Of a stretch of DNA of 8,039 bases, positions 1 through 6,615 are shown piece by piece; the stretch's first letter is position 1, and each line of letters starts with the position of its first letter. Source of the DNA: NORP181 sp047623555 (GTDB lineage: Bacteria; Pseudomonadota; Alphaproteobacteria; Rhodobacterales; Rhodobacteraceae). Position numbers and translations under genes: made by a program. The stretch spans positions 1 through 8,039 of the forward strand of contig JBLHMP010000124.1 in the NCBI GenBank assembly GCA_047623555.1, given 5' to 3'. The notes beneath the pieces were generated by a model. The model made no database searches. It was not told the DNA's origin and saw only the letters and a program-made list of their open reading frames with translations.

Positions 1-88
1 CAGCGAGCTTTTTCAGGCGGATAGCCCCTTCCAACAATGAATATTCAGTGTGGAGGCGCAGGTGAATGAATCGGGTGGCATTTGTCAT
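1..88 (-). CDS. dnaE: DNA polymerase III alpha subunit, N-terminal fragment (runs off left edge)
   Basis: Reading the minus strand from an ATG at 88 gives 29 codons that continue beyond the window. The peptide contains FIHLRLHTEYSLLEGA, the hallmark start of replicative DnaE and its PHP domain (compare HLRVHSDYS in E. coli DnaE). The start is forced: an in-frame TAA lies at 100-98, only three codons upstream, with no other start codon between. No clear Shine-Dalgarno sequence precedes it. The first histidine of the PHP HxH motif appears as Arg11 (R-L-H), as in E. coli, where the PHP domain is regarded as degenerate. The wording fits DnaE1 rather than the error-prone DnaE2/ImuC. The gene is transcribed divergently from the xdh operon and is functionally unrelated to it. 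Identity rests on 29 residues, but the motif is distinctive. Confidence 0.88.
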   Translation of the reverse strand, partial: MTNATRFIHLRLHTEYSLLEGAIRLKKLA

Positions 89-180
89 AGGCCCAAGTTA
101 TCGCAGCAGCGCGGCCATTGAAATGCGCATTCTGTATTTGTGGCATTTGGCGAAAATGAGCGGTGATTGTTCGGATACTT

Positions 181-195
181 TTGAAGGTGCTTCAA
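181..195. promoter_or_regulatory. Perfect inverted repeat TTGAAG-N3-CTTCAA, candidate operator
   Basis: TTGAAGGTGCTTCAA is a perfect 6-bp-arm palindrome with a 3-base centre. It also fits the T-N11-A geometry of LysR-type regulator boxes (T182 to A194). It lies about 93 bases upstream of the dnaE start and 235 bases upstream of the xdhA start. The distance to the xdhA promoter candidate is long for a classical LysR activator site, so it could instead serve dnaE, or an xdh promoter closer by that I did not recognise. Which protein binds it is unknown; no regulator gene is in the window. Confidence 0.35.
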
Positions 196-203
196 GTGGT
201 CCA

Positions 204-213
204 TTTGATCAAA
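204..213. promoter_or_regulatory. Palindrome TTTGATCAAA
   Basis: A perfect 10-bp palindrome sits eight bases after the TTGAAG inverted repeat, placing the two centres about two helical turns apart (188 and 208.5). Its TTGAT/ATCAA half-sites recall FNR/FnrL boxes, but the 4-base spacer of a real FNR site (TTGAT-N4-ATCAA) is missing, so I do not call it one. It may be chance in AT-rich DNA. Confidence 0.2.
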
Positions 214-305
214 ATCTCTCCAACCTGTTGTTTTAAATTATTAATATACAGGAAATATGCCTTTTACACCCACATACATGATAAAAACGTTGCACTGCAG
301 AATAG

Positions 306-334
306 CTTTGTCTTGCCAGATCACCCTTTGTCTT
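306..334. repeat. Direct repeat CTTTGTCTT, two copies with a 20-bp period
   Basis: CTTTGTCTT occurs at 306-314 and again, identically, at 326-334. The 20-bp period puts both copies on about the same face of the helix, as in tandem activator or repressor half-sites. The repeat overlaps the only promoter-like match I found before xdhA. The regulator is unknown and coincidence is possible. Confidence 0.3.
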
Positions 335-340
335 TCTAAC
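313..340 (+). promoter_or_regulatory. Candidate sigma-70-type promoter for the xdh operon
   Basis: TTGCCA (313-318) matches five of six bases of the TTGACA -35 consensus. After a 16-bp spacer, TCTAAC (335-340) matches four of six bases of TATAAT. The predicted transcript start would be near 347, giving a leader of about 80 bases before xdhA. The -10 match is weak, and alphaproteobacterial promoters are poorly predicted by consensus, so this is a guess to be tested. Confidence 0.22.
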
Positions 341-355
341 ATTGGGCAAGTGACA

Positions 356-424
356 CGACCCGCCATTCTTTCTATGTCGCATCGAAGGGGAACGCGGGAA
401 AAACAACGGTAAAGCGACGGGTTC
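356..424 (+). promoter_or_regulatory. Possible structured 5' leader of xdhA with alternative pairings
   Basis: Two competing folds can be drawn by hand. Fold A is a local hairpin: CCCGC (359-363) pairs with GCGGG (394-398), a small 2/3-base internal loop follows, then 366-372 pairs with 384-390 (including G-U pairs) around an 11-base loop. Fold B uses the same 5' bases: 357-361 pairs with 419-423, and GTCGC (376-380) pairs with GCGAC (414-418), placing helices within seven bases of the xdhA ATG. Mutually exclusive folds near a start codon resemble a translational switch. The short stems in GC-rich DNA could be chance. I do not recognise a named riboswitch consensus. Confidence 0.25.
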
Positions 425-429
425 TGACT

Positions 430-1824
430 ATGGACATCACGTTTCTTCTGAATGGAGAGGCCGTTGAACTGACGGATATTTCACCAACAACGACACTGCT
501 TGACTGGCTGCGCGAAGACCAGCATCTGACCGGCACCAAAGAGGGCTGCAACGAAGGCGATTGCGGGGCCTGCACGGTGATGGTCACCGATGGCGACGGG
601 GCCAAGGCGTTAAATTCCTGCATTCTGTTTTTGCCACAGCTTCAGGGTAAAGCGATACGCACAGTCGAAGGCGTCAGCGGGCCGGATGGCGCGTTGCATC
701 CAGTGCAGCAAGCGATGATCGACCATCACGGCAGCCAATGCGGATTTTGCACGCCCGGGTTTGTGATGTCGATGACCACGGCGCATCTGAACGGGGCGAC
801 CGATTTTGACACGCAACTGGCCGGGAACCTGTGCCGTTGTACCGGCTATGCGCCGATTATTCGCGCTGCTGAGGCGGCTGCCGATCAGCCGATACCGGTT
901 TGGGTTAAGGATAAGGTGCGCGTGGGTGAACCTGCGCCTGCGCCGCAGAACCTCCCACCCTACGCCTCCACGTCCTACGCCCCAGATAGCAGCGATGCGC
1001 TGGCGGCGATCTATGCGGCCAATCCGGATGCGACGCTGGTGGCTGGCGCAACAGACGTGGGTCTTTGGGTGACCAAGGGGTTACGGGATTTGGGGCCGGT
1101 GATTTTTCTGGGCCAATGTAGCGACCTTAAGGCCATTGCTGTTGACGCCAACACAGTACGCTTTGGTGCAATGGTAGATATGAATGCGATGGGGGTGGTG
1201 ATGAACGATCTGCACCCGTCGTATGGCGAAATGATCCGGCGGTTTGCCTCGACACAAATACGTGGGGCTGCAACCGTTGGCGGCAACATCGCCAATGGCT
1301 CGCCTATTGGGGACAATCCCCCAGCGTTGATTGCGTTGGATGCTGTGCTGCACCTGCGCAAAGGCGATACCCGCCGATCCATGCCTCTTGAAGAGTTTTT
1401 TGTGGCTTACGGCAAGCAGGACCGAGCAGCCGGTGAATTTGTCGAGGCGGTTAGTTTTGCGCGTCAGGTCGATCGGCTAAAAGTTTATAAGCTATCAAAA
1501 CGATTTGATCAGGATATTTCGGCGGTTTGCGGATGTTTCAATATCACGGTCAAGGACGGTGTTGTCAGTGGCGCCCGGATTGCCTTTGGCGGTATGGCTG
1601 CGACGCCCAAACGCGCCGCGGTGGTTGAGGCGGCGTTGATTGGGCAACCTTGGAATTCTGCGACCATTGAGACCGCGCAAGCCGGGTTTGATGCGGATTA
1701 TGCACCGATGACTGATATGCGGGCCTCGGCACGATATCGGTTGGAAACCGCACGGGCGATGCTGGCGCGCTATTACGCCGAGGATCAGGGTGAATTGGTT
1801 TCGGTTCTGGAGGTGACGGCATGA
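430..1824 (+). CDS. xdhA: Xanthine dehydrogenase small subunit (2Fe-2S and FAD domains)
   Basis: This 464-residue protein is the electron-transfer subunit of a cytoplasmic xanthine dehydrogenase. It passes electrons from the molybdenum centre through two 2Fe-2S clusters to FAD and on to NAD+. A plant-type ferredoxin domain comes first, with Cys40, Cys45, Cys48 and Cys64 (GCNEGDCGAC). The helical second cluster domain has Cys104, Cys107, Cys135 and Cys137 (QCGFC and LCRCTGY). After a proline-rich linker at about 152-185 comes the FAD domain, with LVAGATDVG (203-211) and TQIRGAATVGGNIANGSPIGD-type flavin contacts (275-295), then the CO-dehydrogenase flavoprotein C-terminal domain from about 350. 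All eight cysteines are present and the length is normal for the R. capsulatus-type XdhA. The ATG at 430 gives the expected N-terminus, and no in-frame start lies close upstream, but no clear ribosome binding site precedes it. It overlaps xdhB by four bases (ATGA). Confidence 0.96.
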   Translation: MDITFLLNGEAVELTDISPTTTLLDWLREDQHLTGTKEGCNEGDCGACTVMVTDGDGAKALNSCILFLPQLQGKAIRTVEGVSGPDGALHPVQQAMIDHHGSQCGFCTPGFVMSMTTAHLNGATDFDTQLAGNLCRCTGYAPIIRAAEAAADQPIPVWVKDKVRVGEPAPAPQNLPPYASTSYAPDSSDALAAIYAANPDATLVAGATDVGLWVTKGLRDLGPVIFLGQCSDLKAIAVDANTVRFGAMVDMNAMGVVMNDLHPSYGEMIRRFASTQIRGAATVGGNIANGSPIGDNPPALIALDAVLHLRKGDTRRSMPLEEFFVAYGKQDRAAGEFVEAVSFARQVDRLKVYKLSKRFDQDISAVCGCFNITVKDGVVSGARIAFGGMAATPKRAAVVEAALIGQPWNSATIETAQAGFDADYAPMTDMRASARYRLETARAMLARYYAEDQGELVSVLEVTA

Positions 1825-4148
1825 GCGTTGCAAAATCCCTGCCCCATGACGCGGCCCGCCTGCATGTGACTGGCACGGCGCGCTATGTTGATGACATTCC
1901 GACACCGGCAAATGCCCTGCATCTGGCGTTTGGGAAGAGTACGATTGCGCACGGGCGGATCAAGTCGATTGACCTGGATGCAGTAAAAAGCGCGCCCGGT
2001 GTGGTGGCGGTTTTGGTGGCGGATGATTTGCCTTTTGCCAATGATGTTTCCCCGTCGGCACATGATGAGCCGATGTTGTCGGATGGGGCTGTGCATTATG
2101 TCGGCCAGCCGATTTTTCTGGTGGTGGCGCGCAGCCATCTGGCCGCACGTAAGGCAGCCACCTTAGGGCAGATCGTCTATGTCGAAGAAACTCCGATCCT
2201 GACGATTGAGGAGGCGTTGGCCGCAGATACCCGCTTTGAGGAAGGCCCGCGTATCTATGAAAAGGGCGATGCAGAGGCCGCGATTGATGGCGCTGAGCGC
2301 GTTGTTGAAGGTGTGTTTGAGATTGGCGGACAGGAGCATTTCTATCTTGAGGGACAGGCCGCATTGGCGTTTCCACAAGAGGGTGGTGATATGCTGGTGC
2401 ATTCCTCAACCCAGCACCCAACCGAAATTCAACACAAGGTGGCCGAAGCATTAGGTGTGCCGATGCATGGGGTACGGGTTGAAATCCGCCGCATGGGTGG
2501 AGGATTTGGCGGCAAGGAAAGTCAGGGCAACGCATTGGCCGTGTCCTGTGCCGTGGCTGCGCGGTTGACCGATAAGCCCTGCAAGATGCGGTACGATCGG
2601 GATGATGACATGATCATCACCGGCAAACGCCATGATTTCCGCATTTGTTATCGTGCCGGGTTTGATGACGCGGGGCGCATCGCAGGTGTGTCGTTTGTCC
2701 ACTATACCCGTTGTGGCTGGGCACAGGATTTGTCGCTGCCGGTGGCGGATCGGGCGATGTTGCATTCGGATAATGCCTATTTGTTGCCCGCGTGCCGCAT
2801 TGAGAGCCATCGGTTGAAAACCAACATGCAAAGCGCCACCGCCTATCGTGGATTTGGCGGGCCGCAGGGGATGATCGGGATTGAACGTGTGCTGGATCAT
2901 ATTGCATATGATCTGGGCAAAGATCCGGTTGAGGTGCGGTGTTTGAACTACTACGCGGCGCGGGTTGAGGGTTCGGGTGCCTCCGGCGGGGATATTTTGG
3001 GAAAGAAGAAAGATAACACGACGCCATACGGCATGGATGTTGAGGATTTTGAGCTGCATGGGATGACGGCTGCGTTGTTGGAGAATTCCGATTATGCAGA
3101 GCGGCGGGCGGCAGTTGCGCAATGGAATGCCAGCCACGCAACGATCAAGAAGGGCATTGCGTTTTCACCGGTGAAGTTCGGGATTTCATTTACTTTGACC
3201 TTTCTTAATCAGGCCGGCGCGTTGGTGCATGTCTATCAGGATGGATCGGTGCATCTGAACCATGGCGGCACCGAGATGGGGCAAGGGTTGTTCCAGAAGG
3301 TGGCCCAGGTGGCGGCATCGCGGTTTGGAATTGGACTGGATTTGGTCAAGATTTCCGCGACGGATACCGCCAAAGTGCCCAATACATCTGCAACAGCGGC
3401 CTCGTCCGGCAGTGATTTGAACGGCATGGCGGTGAAGGCGGCCTGTGACACGATCCGGGATCGGATGGCGGCGTTTTTGGCGGAGACCCATCAGACCGAC
3501 GTTGGGGCGGTACAATTTGCGAATGGTCAGGTGACGGTAGGCGCTGCGGTTTATAGCTTTGCCGAGGCGGCGTCGTTGGCCTATCAGGGGCGGATCAGCC
3601 TGTCGGCCACCGGGTTTTACAAAACGCCAAAGGTGGACTGGGACCGGATCAAAGGCAAGGGTCGGCCGTTTTTCTACTTTGCCTATGGCGCGTCGATCAC
3701 CGAGGTCGCGGTGGATACGTTGACCGGCGAAAACCGGATATTGCGCACGGATATTTTGCATGATGCAGGAGCATCTCTGAACCCGGCCCTGGATATCGGT
3801 CAGATCGAGGGTGGCTATGTGCAAGGCGCTGGATGGCTGACCACCGAAGAGCTGGTCTGGGACGAGGCCGGGAGTTTGCGCACGCATGCGCCTTCGACCT
3901 ATAAAATACCGGCCTGTTCGGATCGCCCGGATGTGTTCAACGTGGCGCTTTGGGAAGCAGAAAACCCTGAGGACACGATTTATCGGTCTAAAGCCGTCGG
4001 TGAGCCGCCGTTTATGTTGGGGATTTCAGCATTTTTGGCCCTAAGTGATGCGGTTTCGGCCTGTGGCGATGGCTATCCAGCGCTAGATGCACCAGCGACC
4101 GCCGAACAGGTTTGGTCAACAATTCAAAAGGTTCGCAATGGGGTTTGA
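1821..4148 (+). CDS. xdhB: Xanthine dehydrogenase large subunit (molybdopterin-binding)
   Basis: This 775-residue catalytic subunit carries the molybdenum cofactor and hydroxylates hypoxanthine to xanthine and xanthine to urate. Residues about 13-120 form the a/b hammerhead domain, and the rest is the two-part Moco-binding domain. Active-site residues align with the known enzymes. Glu233 (GGGFGGKE) corresponds to bovine Glu802 and R. capsulatus Glu232. Arg311 (ADRAMLHSDN) corresponds to Arg880/Arg310, the residue separating xanthine dehydrogenases from aldehyde oxidases. Glu728 (SKAVGEPP) is the catalytic base, matching Glu1261/Glu730. Gln171 (GGQEHFYLE), Arg343 (AYRGFGGPQ), Phe457 (FGISFT) and HGGTEMGQG (481-489) are also intact. 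No Tat or other signal peptide is seen, so it is cytoplasmic. The ATG overlaps the xdhA stop, with GGAGG at 1809-1813. The residue set supports a true xanthine dehydrogenase rather than a CO dehydrogenase or aldehyde oxidase. Confidence 0.97.
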   Translation: MSVAKSLPHDAARLHVTGTARYVDDIPTPANALHLAFGKSTIAHGRIKSIDLDAVKSAPGVVAVLVADDLPFANDVSPSAHDEPMLSDGAVHYVGQPIFLVVARSHLAARKAATLGQIVYVEETPILTIEEALAADTRFEEGPRIYEKGDAEAAIDGAERVVEGVFEIGGQEHFYLEGQAALAFPQEGGDMLVHSSTQHPTEIQHKVAEALGVPMHGVRVEIRRMGGGFGGKESQGNALAVSCAVAARLTDKPCKMRYDRDDDMIITGKRHDFRICYRAGFDDAGRIAGVSFVHYTRCGWAQDLSLPVADRAMLHSDNAYLLPACRIESHRLKTNMQSATAYRGFGGPQGMIGIERVLDHIAYDLGKDPVEVRCLNYYAARVEGSGASGGDILGKKKDNTTPYGMDVEDFELHGMTAALLENSDYAERRAAVAQWNASHATIKKGIAFSPVKFGISFTLTFLNQAGALVHVYQDGSVHLNHGGTEMGQGLFQKVAQVAASRFGIGLDLVKISATDTAKVPNTSATAASSGSDLNGMAVKAACDTIRDRMAAFLAETHQTDVGAVQFANGQVTVGAAVYSFAEAASLAYQGRISLSATGFYKTPKVDWDRIKGKGRPFFYFAYGASITEVAVDTLTGENRILRTDILHDAGASLNPALDIGQIEGGYVQGAGWLTTEELVWDEAGSLRTHAPSTYKIPACSDRPDVFNVALWEAENPEDTIYRSKAVGEPPFMLGISAFLALSDAVSACGDGYPALDAPATAEQVWSTIQKVRNGV
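4126..4131 (+). promoter_or_regulatory. Ribosome binding site deciding the xdhC start
   Basis: AAAAGG lies six bases before the ATG at 4138, inside the last codons of xdhB. This favours 4138 over the in-frame ATG 51 bases further upstream (4087), whose extra 17 residues (rich in Arg, Gln and Phe) do not resemble the start of XdhC proteins. Confidence 0.6.
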
Positions 4149-5070
4149 GCTCAACATATTGCGCGATGCGGTGGCGCGTCATGGGCGGGTAACGCGGGTG
4201 GTTATTGCCGCCTTGCGTGGATCATCGCCGCGTGAAGTTGGGGCCGCGATGTTGGTCTGGAAAGATGGTCAATCGGGAACTATTGGCGGCGGTGCCCTGG
4301 AGTTTGAAGCGGCACAAACGGCAAGGGATGGCGCAACCGGGATCAGCCAACATGCCTTGGGCCCTGACCTTGGGCAATGTTGTGGTGGTGCTGTGACGTT
4401 GCTCAGCGAGCAATATACCTCGAAATCAGTTGCGGCTTTGCAAAAAACCGTGATTGCGCGGGCTGTTGGGGCGCGACGCGACCTCCCTTTGTCAGTGAGC
4501 CGGCTGTTGGCAAATGCACGGGCGCAGGGGATCACGCCGGATACCCAGCTGATTGATGGTTGGATGATTGAACCGGTGCATCGCGCGACACGGCCGATTT
4601 GGATTTGGGGCGCGGGCCATGTTGGCCGGGCTTTGGTCAATGTGCTGGCGCCGATGCCCGATATCGCGATCACCTGGGTTGATACCGGCACCGACCGGTT
4701 TCCTGATATGGTGCCCGATGGGGTCACGGTTTTACCCGCCGTCAAACCCGCCGAACTGGTGCGCCATGCGCCAGTTAATGCCGAACATTTGGTGCTGACC
4801 TATTCACATGCTCTGGACCTTGAGCTGTGCCACAGGCTGCTGGGTCATCAATTTGCCTTTGTCGGCTTGATCGGTTCGGCCACCAAAAAGGCGCGATTTA
4901 GGTCGCGACTGGCTGCTTTAGGCCATACATCAGGGCGAATTATCGACATAACCTGCCCCATTGGCGATCCGTCCTTGGGCAAACATCCACAAATGATCGC
5001 CGTGGGCGTTGGGGCCGACCTGCTGCGCCCCGCCATTGCCGCCCCCCGAACAAAGGATTTGAGCGCGTGA
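4138..5070 (+). CDS. xdhC: Molybdenum cofactor chaperone/insertase XdhC
   Basis: With the ATG at 4138 the product has 310 residues. XdhC binds the molybdenum cofactor, protects it while a cysteine desulfurase-type partner adds the terminal sulfur, and inserts it into XdhB; it is not part of the mature enzyme. The N-terminal XdhC/CoxI domain shows RGSSPREVGAAM (27-38), GTIGGGALE (47-55) and LGQCCGGAV (78-86), whose cysteines lie where family members bind the cofactor. The C-terminal XdhC Rossmann domain has WGAGHVGRAL (157-166), TYSHALDLELC (221-231), GLIGSATKKARFRSRL (243-258) and the typical ending CPIGDPSLGKHPQMIAVGVGADLL (from 273). The gene overlaps xdhB by 11 bases and the next gene by four (GTGA), so translation is probably coupled. 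An alternative start at 4087 would add 17 residues and overlap xdhB further; I consider it unlikely. Confidence 0.93.
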   Translation: MGFELNILRDAVARHGRVTRVVIAALRGSSPREVGAAMLVWKDGQSGTIGGGALEFEAAQTARDGATGISQHALGPDLGQCCGGAVTLLSEQYTSKSVAALQKTVIARAVGARRDLPLSVSRLLANARAQGITPDTQLIDGWMIEPVHRATRPIWIWGAGHVGRALVNVLAPMPDIAITWVDTGTDRFPDMVPDGVTVLPAVKPAELVRHAPVNAEHLVLTYSHALDLELCHRLLGHQFAFVGLIGSATKKARFRSRLAALGHTSGRIIDITCPIGDPSLGKHPQMIAVGVGADLLRPAIAAPRTKDLSA

Positions 5071-6584
5071 CAGACATCCTTCTGAGCCTGAAAGGGCTGA
5101 CCAAGGCCTATCCCGGTGTGGTCGCCAACAACAATGTCAGTTTTGACATCGGTGTCGGCGAAGTTCATGCCCTGTTGGGGGAAAACGGCGCGGGAAAATC
5201 GACGTTGGTTAAAATGATCTATGGGTTGGTCAAGCCCGATAGCGGCACCATGACGTTGCGCGGTCAACCCTATACGCCTTCTGAGCCGCGCGCCGCACGC
5301 GCCGACGGGATCGCGATGGTGTTCCAACATTTCTCGCTGTTTGATGCGCTGGATGTGGCCGAAAACATCGCGTTGGGCATGGAAAATCCACCGCCGATGC
5401 GTGATCTGGCGAAACGCATTCGCGAAGTGTCAGAGAACTATGGCCTGCCGCTGGACCCGTTTAAAACCGTCGGTGGTCTGTCTGCCGGGGAACGTCAGCG
5501 GGTTGAGATTATTCGCTGTTTATTGCAAGATCCGAAACTGTTGATCATGGATGAACCGACCAGTGTTTTGACCCCGCAAGAGGTTGATATTCTGTTTGAG
5601 ACCCTACGCAAGCTTAGTTCTGAAGGCACTTCGATCCTTTATATTTCGCATAAGCTCGAAGAAATCCGCACCCTATGTGACCATGCCACGATTTTGCGAC
5701 TGGGCGAAAATGTTGGCGAATGTACGCCCGCCGACACCACCGCGCGTGAAATGGCCGAACTGATGGTAGGCATGGAATTGCTCACCCCGGAACGATCCGG
5801 GCGTGAATTTGGCGATGTGGCGTTGGACATCAACGGTCTGTCGGCGGACGCACCTTCGGCCTTTGGCACCGCGCTTAAAAACGTGCATATGACGGTGCGC
5901 AAAGGCGAAGTTTTGGGCATTGGCGGCGTTGCCGGCAATGGGCAGGACGAATTGCTGACGGTGTTGTCGGGTGAAACCACAACCGAGGCCGATGCGGTGC
6001 GTCTGCACGGCGAACCGGTGGGCAATCTGGGGCCAACGGCGCGGCGCAAATTGGGTCTGTTGACGGCCCCCGAAGAACGGCTTGGTCACGCCGCCGCCCC
6101 CGATATGAGCCTGATTGAAAATGCGATGCTGACCGGATCAGTGCGCGAAGGGCTCGAGAAGAATGGCTTTATGAAATGGGGCCTTGCCAAGGATTTCGCC
6201 GATAAGATCATCGAGAAATTTGACGTCCGCACCCCAAGCGCCGAAAACGCCGCGCGGTCATTGTCTGGTGGCAACCTGCAAAAGTTCGTCATTGGCCGCG
6301 AAGTGCTGCAACGCCCCGAGGTGTTGGTGGTCAATCAGCCAACATGGGGCGTGGACGCGGCCGCGGCGGCATCAATCCGGCAGGCCCTGCTGGACCTTGC
6401 CGCGGGCGGCGCTGCGGTGATCTGCATCAGTCAGGATTTGGACGAGCTGATGGAAATCAGTGACAATTTTGCGGCGCTAAACGAGGGCCGTTTAAGTGCC
6501 CCACGCCCAACTGTTGATCTGAGCGTCGATGAAATCGGCCTGATGATGGGCGGCGCACATGGGATGGAGGTGTCACATGCGTAA
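5067..6584 (+). CDS. BMP-type nucleoside/purine ABC importer, double ATPase subunit
   Basis: This 505-residue cytoplasmic protein contains two ABC domains in tandem, as in NupO/YufO, RnsB and the sugar ATPases RbsA and MglA. Domain 1 is complete: Walker A GENGAGKST (38-46), Q-loop Gln87 (VFQHFSLF), signature LSAGE (138-142), Walker B LLIMDEP with Asp162 and Glu163, and H-loop His195. Domain 2 (about 252-505) has a normal signature LSGGN (399-403), but its Walker A is GVAGNGQDE without the lysine, its Walker B reads VVNQPTWG with Asn423 and Gln424 for Asp-Glu, and the H-loop position reads ISQDLDE. Such a degenerate second site is usual for the class, so domain 1 likely does the hydrolysis. 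The start is GTG at 5067, overlapping the xdhC stop, with AAGGA at 5053-5057. Purine substrates are inferred from the xdh neighbours; the family also includes importers of other nucleosides. Confidence 0.92.
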   Translation: MTDILLSLKGLTKAYPGVVANNNVSFDIGVGEVHALLGENGAGKSTLVKMIYGLVKPDSGTMTLRGQPYTPSEPRAARADGIAMVFQHFSLFDALDVAENIALGMENPPPMRDLAKRIREVSENYGLPLDPFKTVGGLSAGERQRVEIIRCLLQDPKLLIMDEPTSVLTPQEVDILFETLRKLSSEGTSILYISHKLEEIRTLCDHATILRLGENVGECTPADTTAREMAELMVGMELLTPERSGREFGDVALDINGLSADAPSAFGTALKNVHMTVRKGEVLGIGGVAGNGQDELLTVLSGETTTEADAVRLHGEPVGNLGPTARRKLGLLTAPEERLGHAAAPDMSLIENAMLTGSVREGLEKNGFMKWGLAKDFADKIIEKFDVRTPSAENAARSLSGGNLQKFVIGREVLQRPEVLVVNQPTWGVDAAAAASIRQALLDLAAGGAAVICISQDLDELMEISDNFAALNEGRLSAPRPTVDLSVDEIGLMMGGAHGMEVSHA

Positions 6585-6615
6585 GCTGAGCACAAACAGG
6601 GAGCGAACAACATGA
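6577..6615 (+). CDS. 12-codon mini-ORF bridging the ATPase and permease genes
   Basis: An ATG at 6577, inside the last codons of the ATPase gene but in another frame, opens a 12-residue frame (MRKLSTNRERTT). It ends in a TGA that overlaps the permease start as ATGA (6612-6615). It has the best Shine-Dalgarno in the area, GGAGG at 6566-6570, six bases upstream. The peptide resembles nothing I know. It may relay ribosomes from the ATPase to the permease gene (translational coupling), or be a remnant of an older permease start. The permease also has its own site, AGGGAG at 6598-6603, so the mini-ORF may be dispensable. Confidence 0.35.
   Translation: MRKLSTNRERTT

Larger units (their letters stand above)
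89..429. other. Divergent intergenic region between dnaE and xdhA
   Basis: This 341-base stretch separates two genes reading outward. I see no convincing gene in it. It has an AT-rich core around 228-290, unlike the flanking coding DNA, which suggests promoter DNA. It contains a perfect 15-bp inverted repeat (181-195), a 10-bp palindrome (204-213), a 9-bp direct repeat (306-314 and 326-334), a weak sigma-70-like promoter candidate (313-340) and a leader with competing RNA pairings (about 356-424). No Rho-independent terminator is visible. I found no convincing dnaE promoter on the minus strand. Confidence 0.8.

Noticed and set aside
204..213. FNR/FnrL box
   Set aside because: TTGATCAA lacks the four-base spacer between TTGAT and ATCAA required for an FNR site.
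278..412. 44-codon plus-strand frame in the intergenic region, starting ATGATAAAAACG
   Set aside because: No ribosome binding site before the ATG (CACCCACATAC), no recognisable protein features, and it overlaps the promoter candidate and leader structure. It looks like chance.
1495..1911. Minus-strand open frame across the xdhA/xdhB junction
   Set aside because: Antisense shadow over two well-supported genes; no motif or start signal supports it.
2451..3137. 228-codon minus-strand open frame opposite xdhB
   Set aside because: It is a shadow of the strongly conserved xdhB frame: rich in His, Pro and Arg, without family motifs or a ribosome binding site.
3186..3887. 233-codon minus-strand open frame opposite xdhB
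   Set aside because: Same reason: it lies over conserved XdhB residues including HGGTEMGQG, and its composition is typical of antisense reading of GC-rich DNA.
4087..4137. Upstream in-frame ATG extending XdhC by 17 residues
   Set aside because: The extra residues do not resemble XdhC, and the start at 4138 has AAAAGG at the right distance.
430..4148. Aerobic CO dehydrogenase or aldehyde oxidase instead of xanthine dehydrogenase
   Set aside because: The FeS and FAD domains are fused in one subunit, and XdhB has the Glu233/Arg311/Glu728 set of xanthine dehydrogenases. CO dehydrogenase has separate subunits and a different active-site loop.
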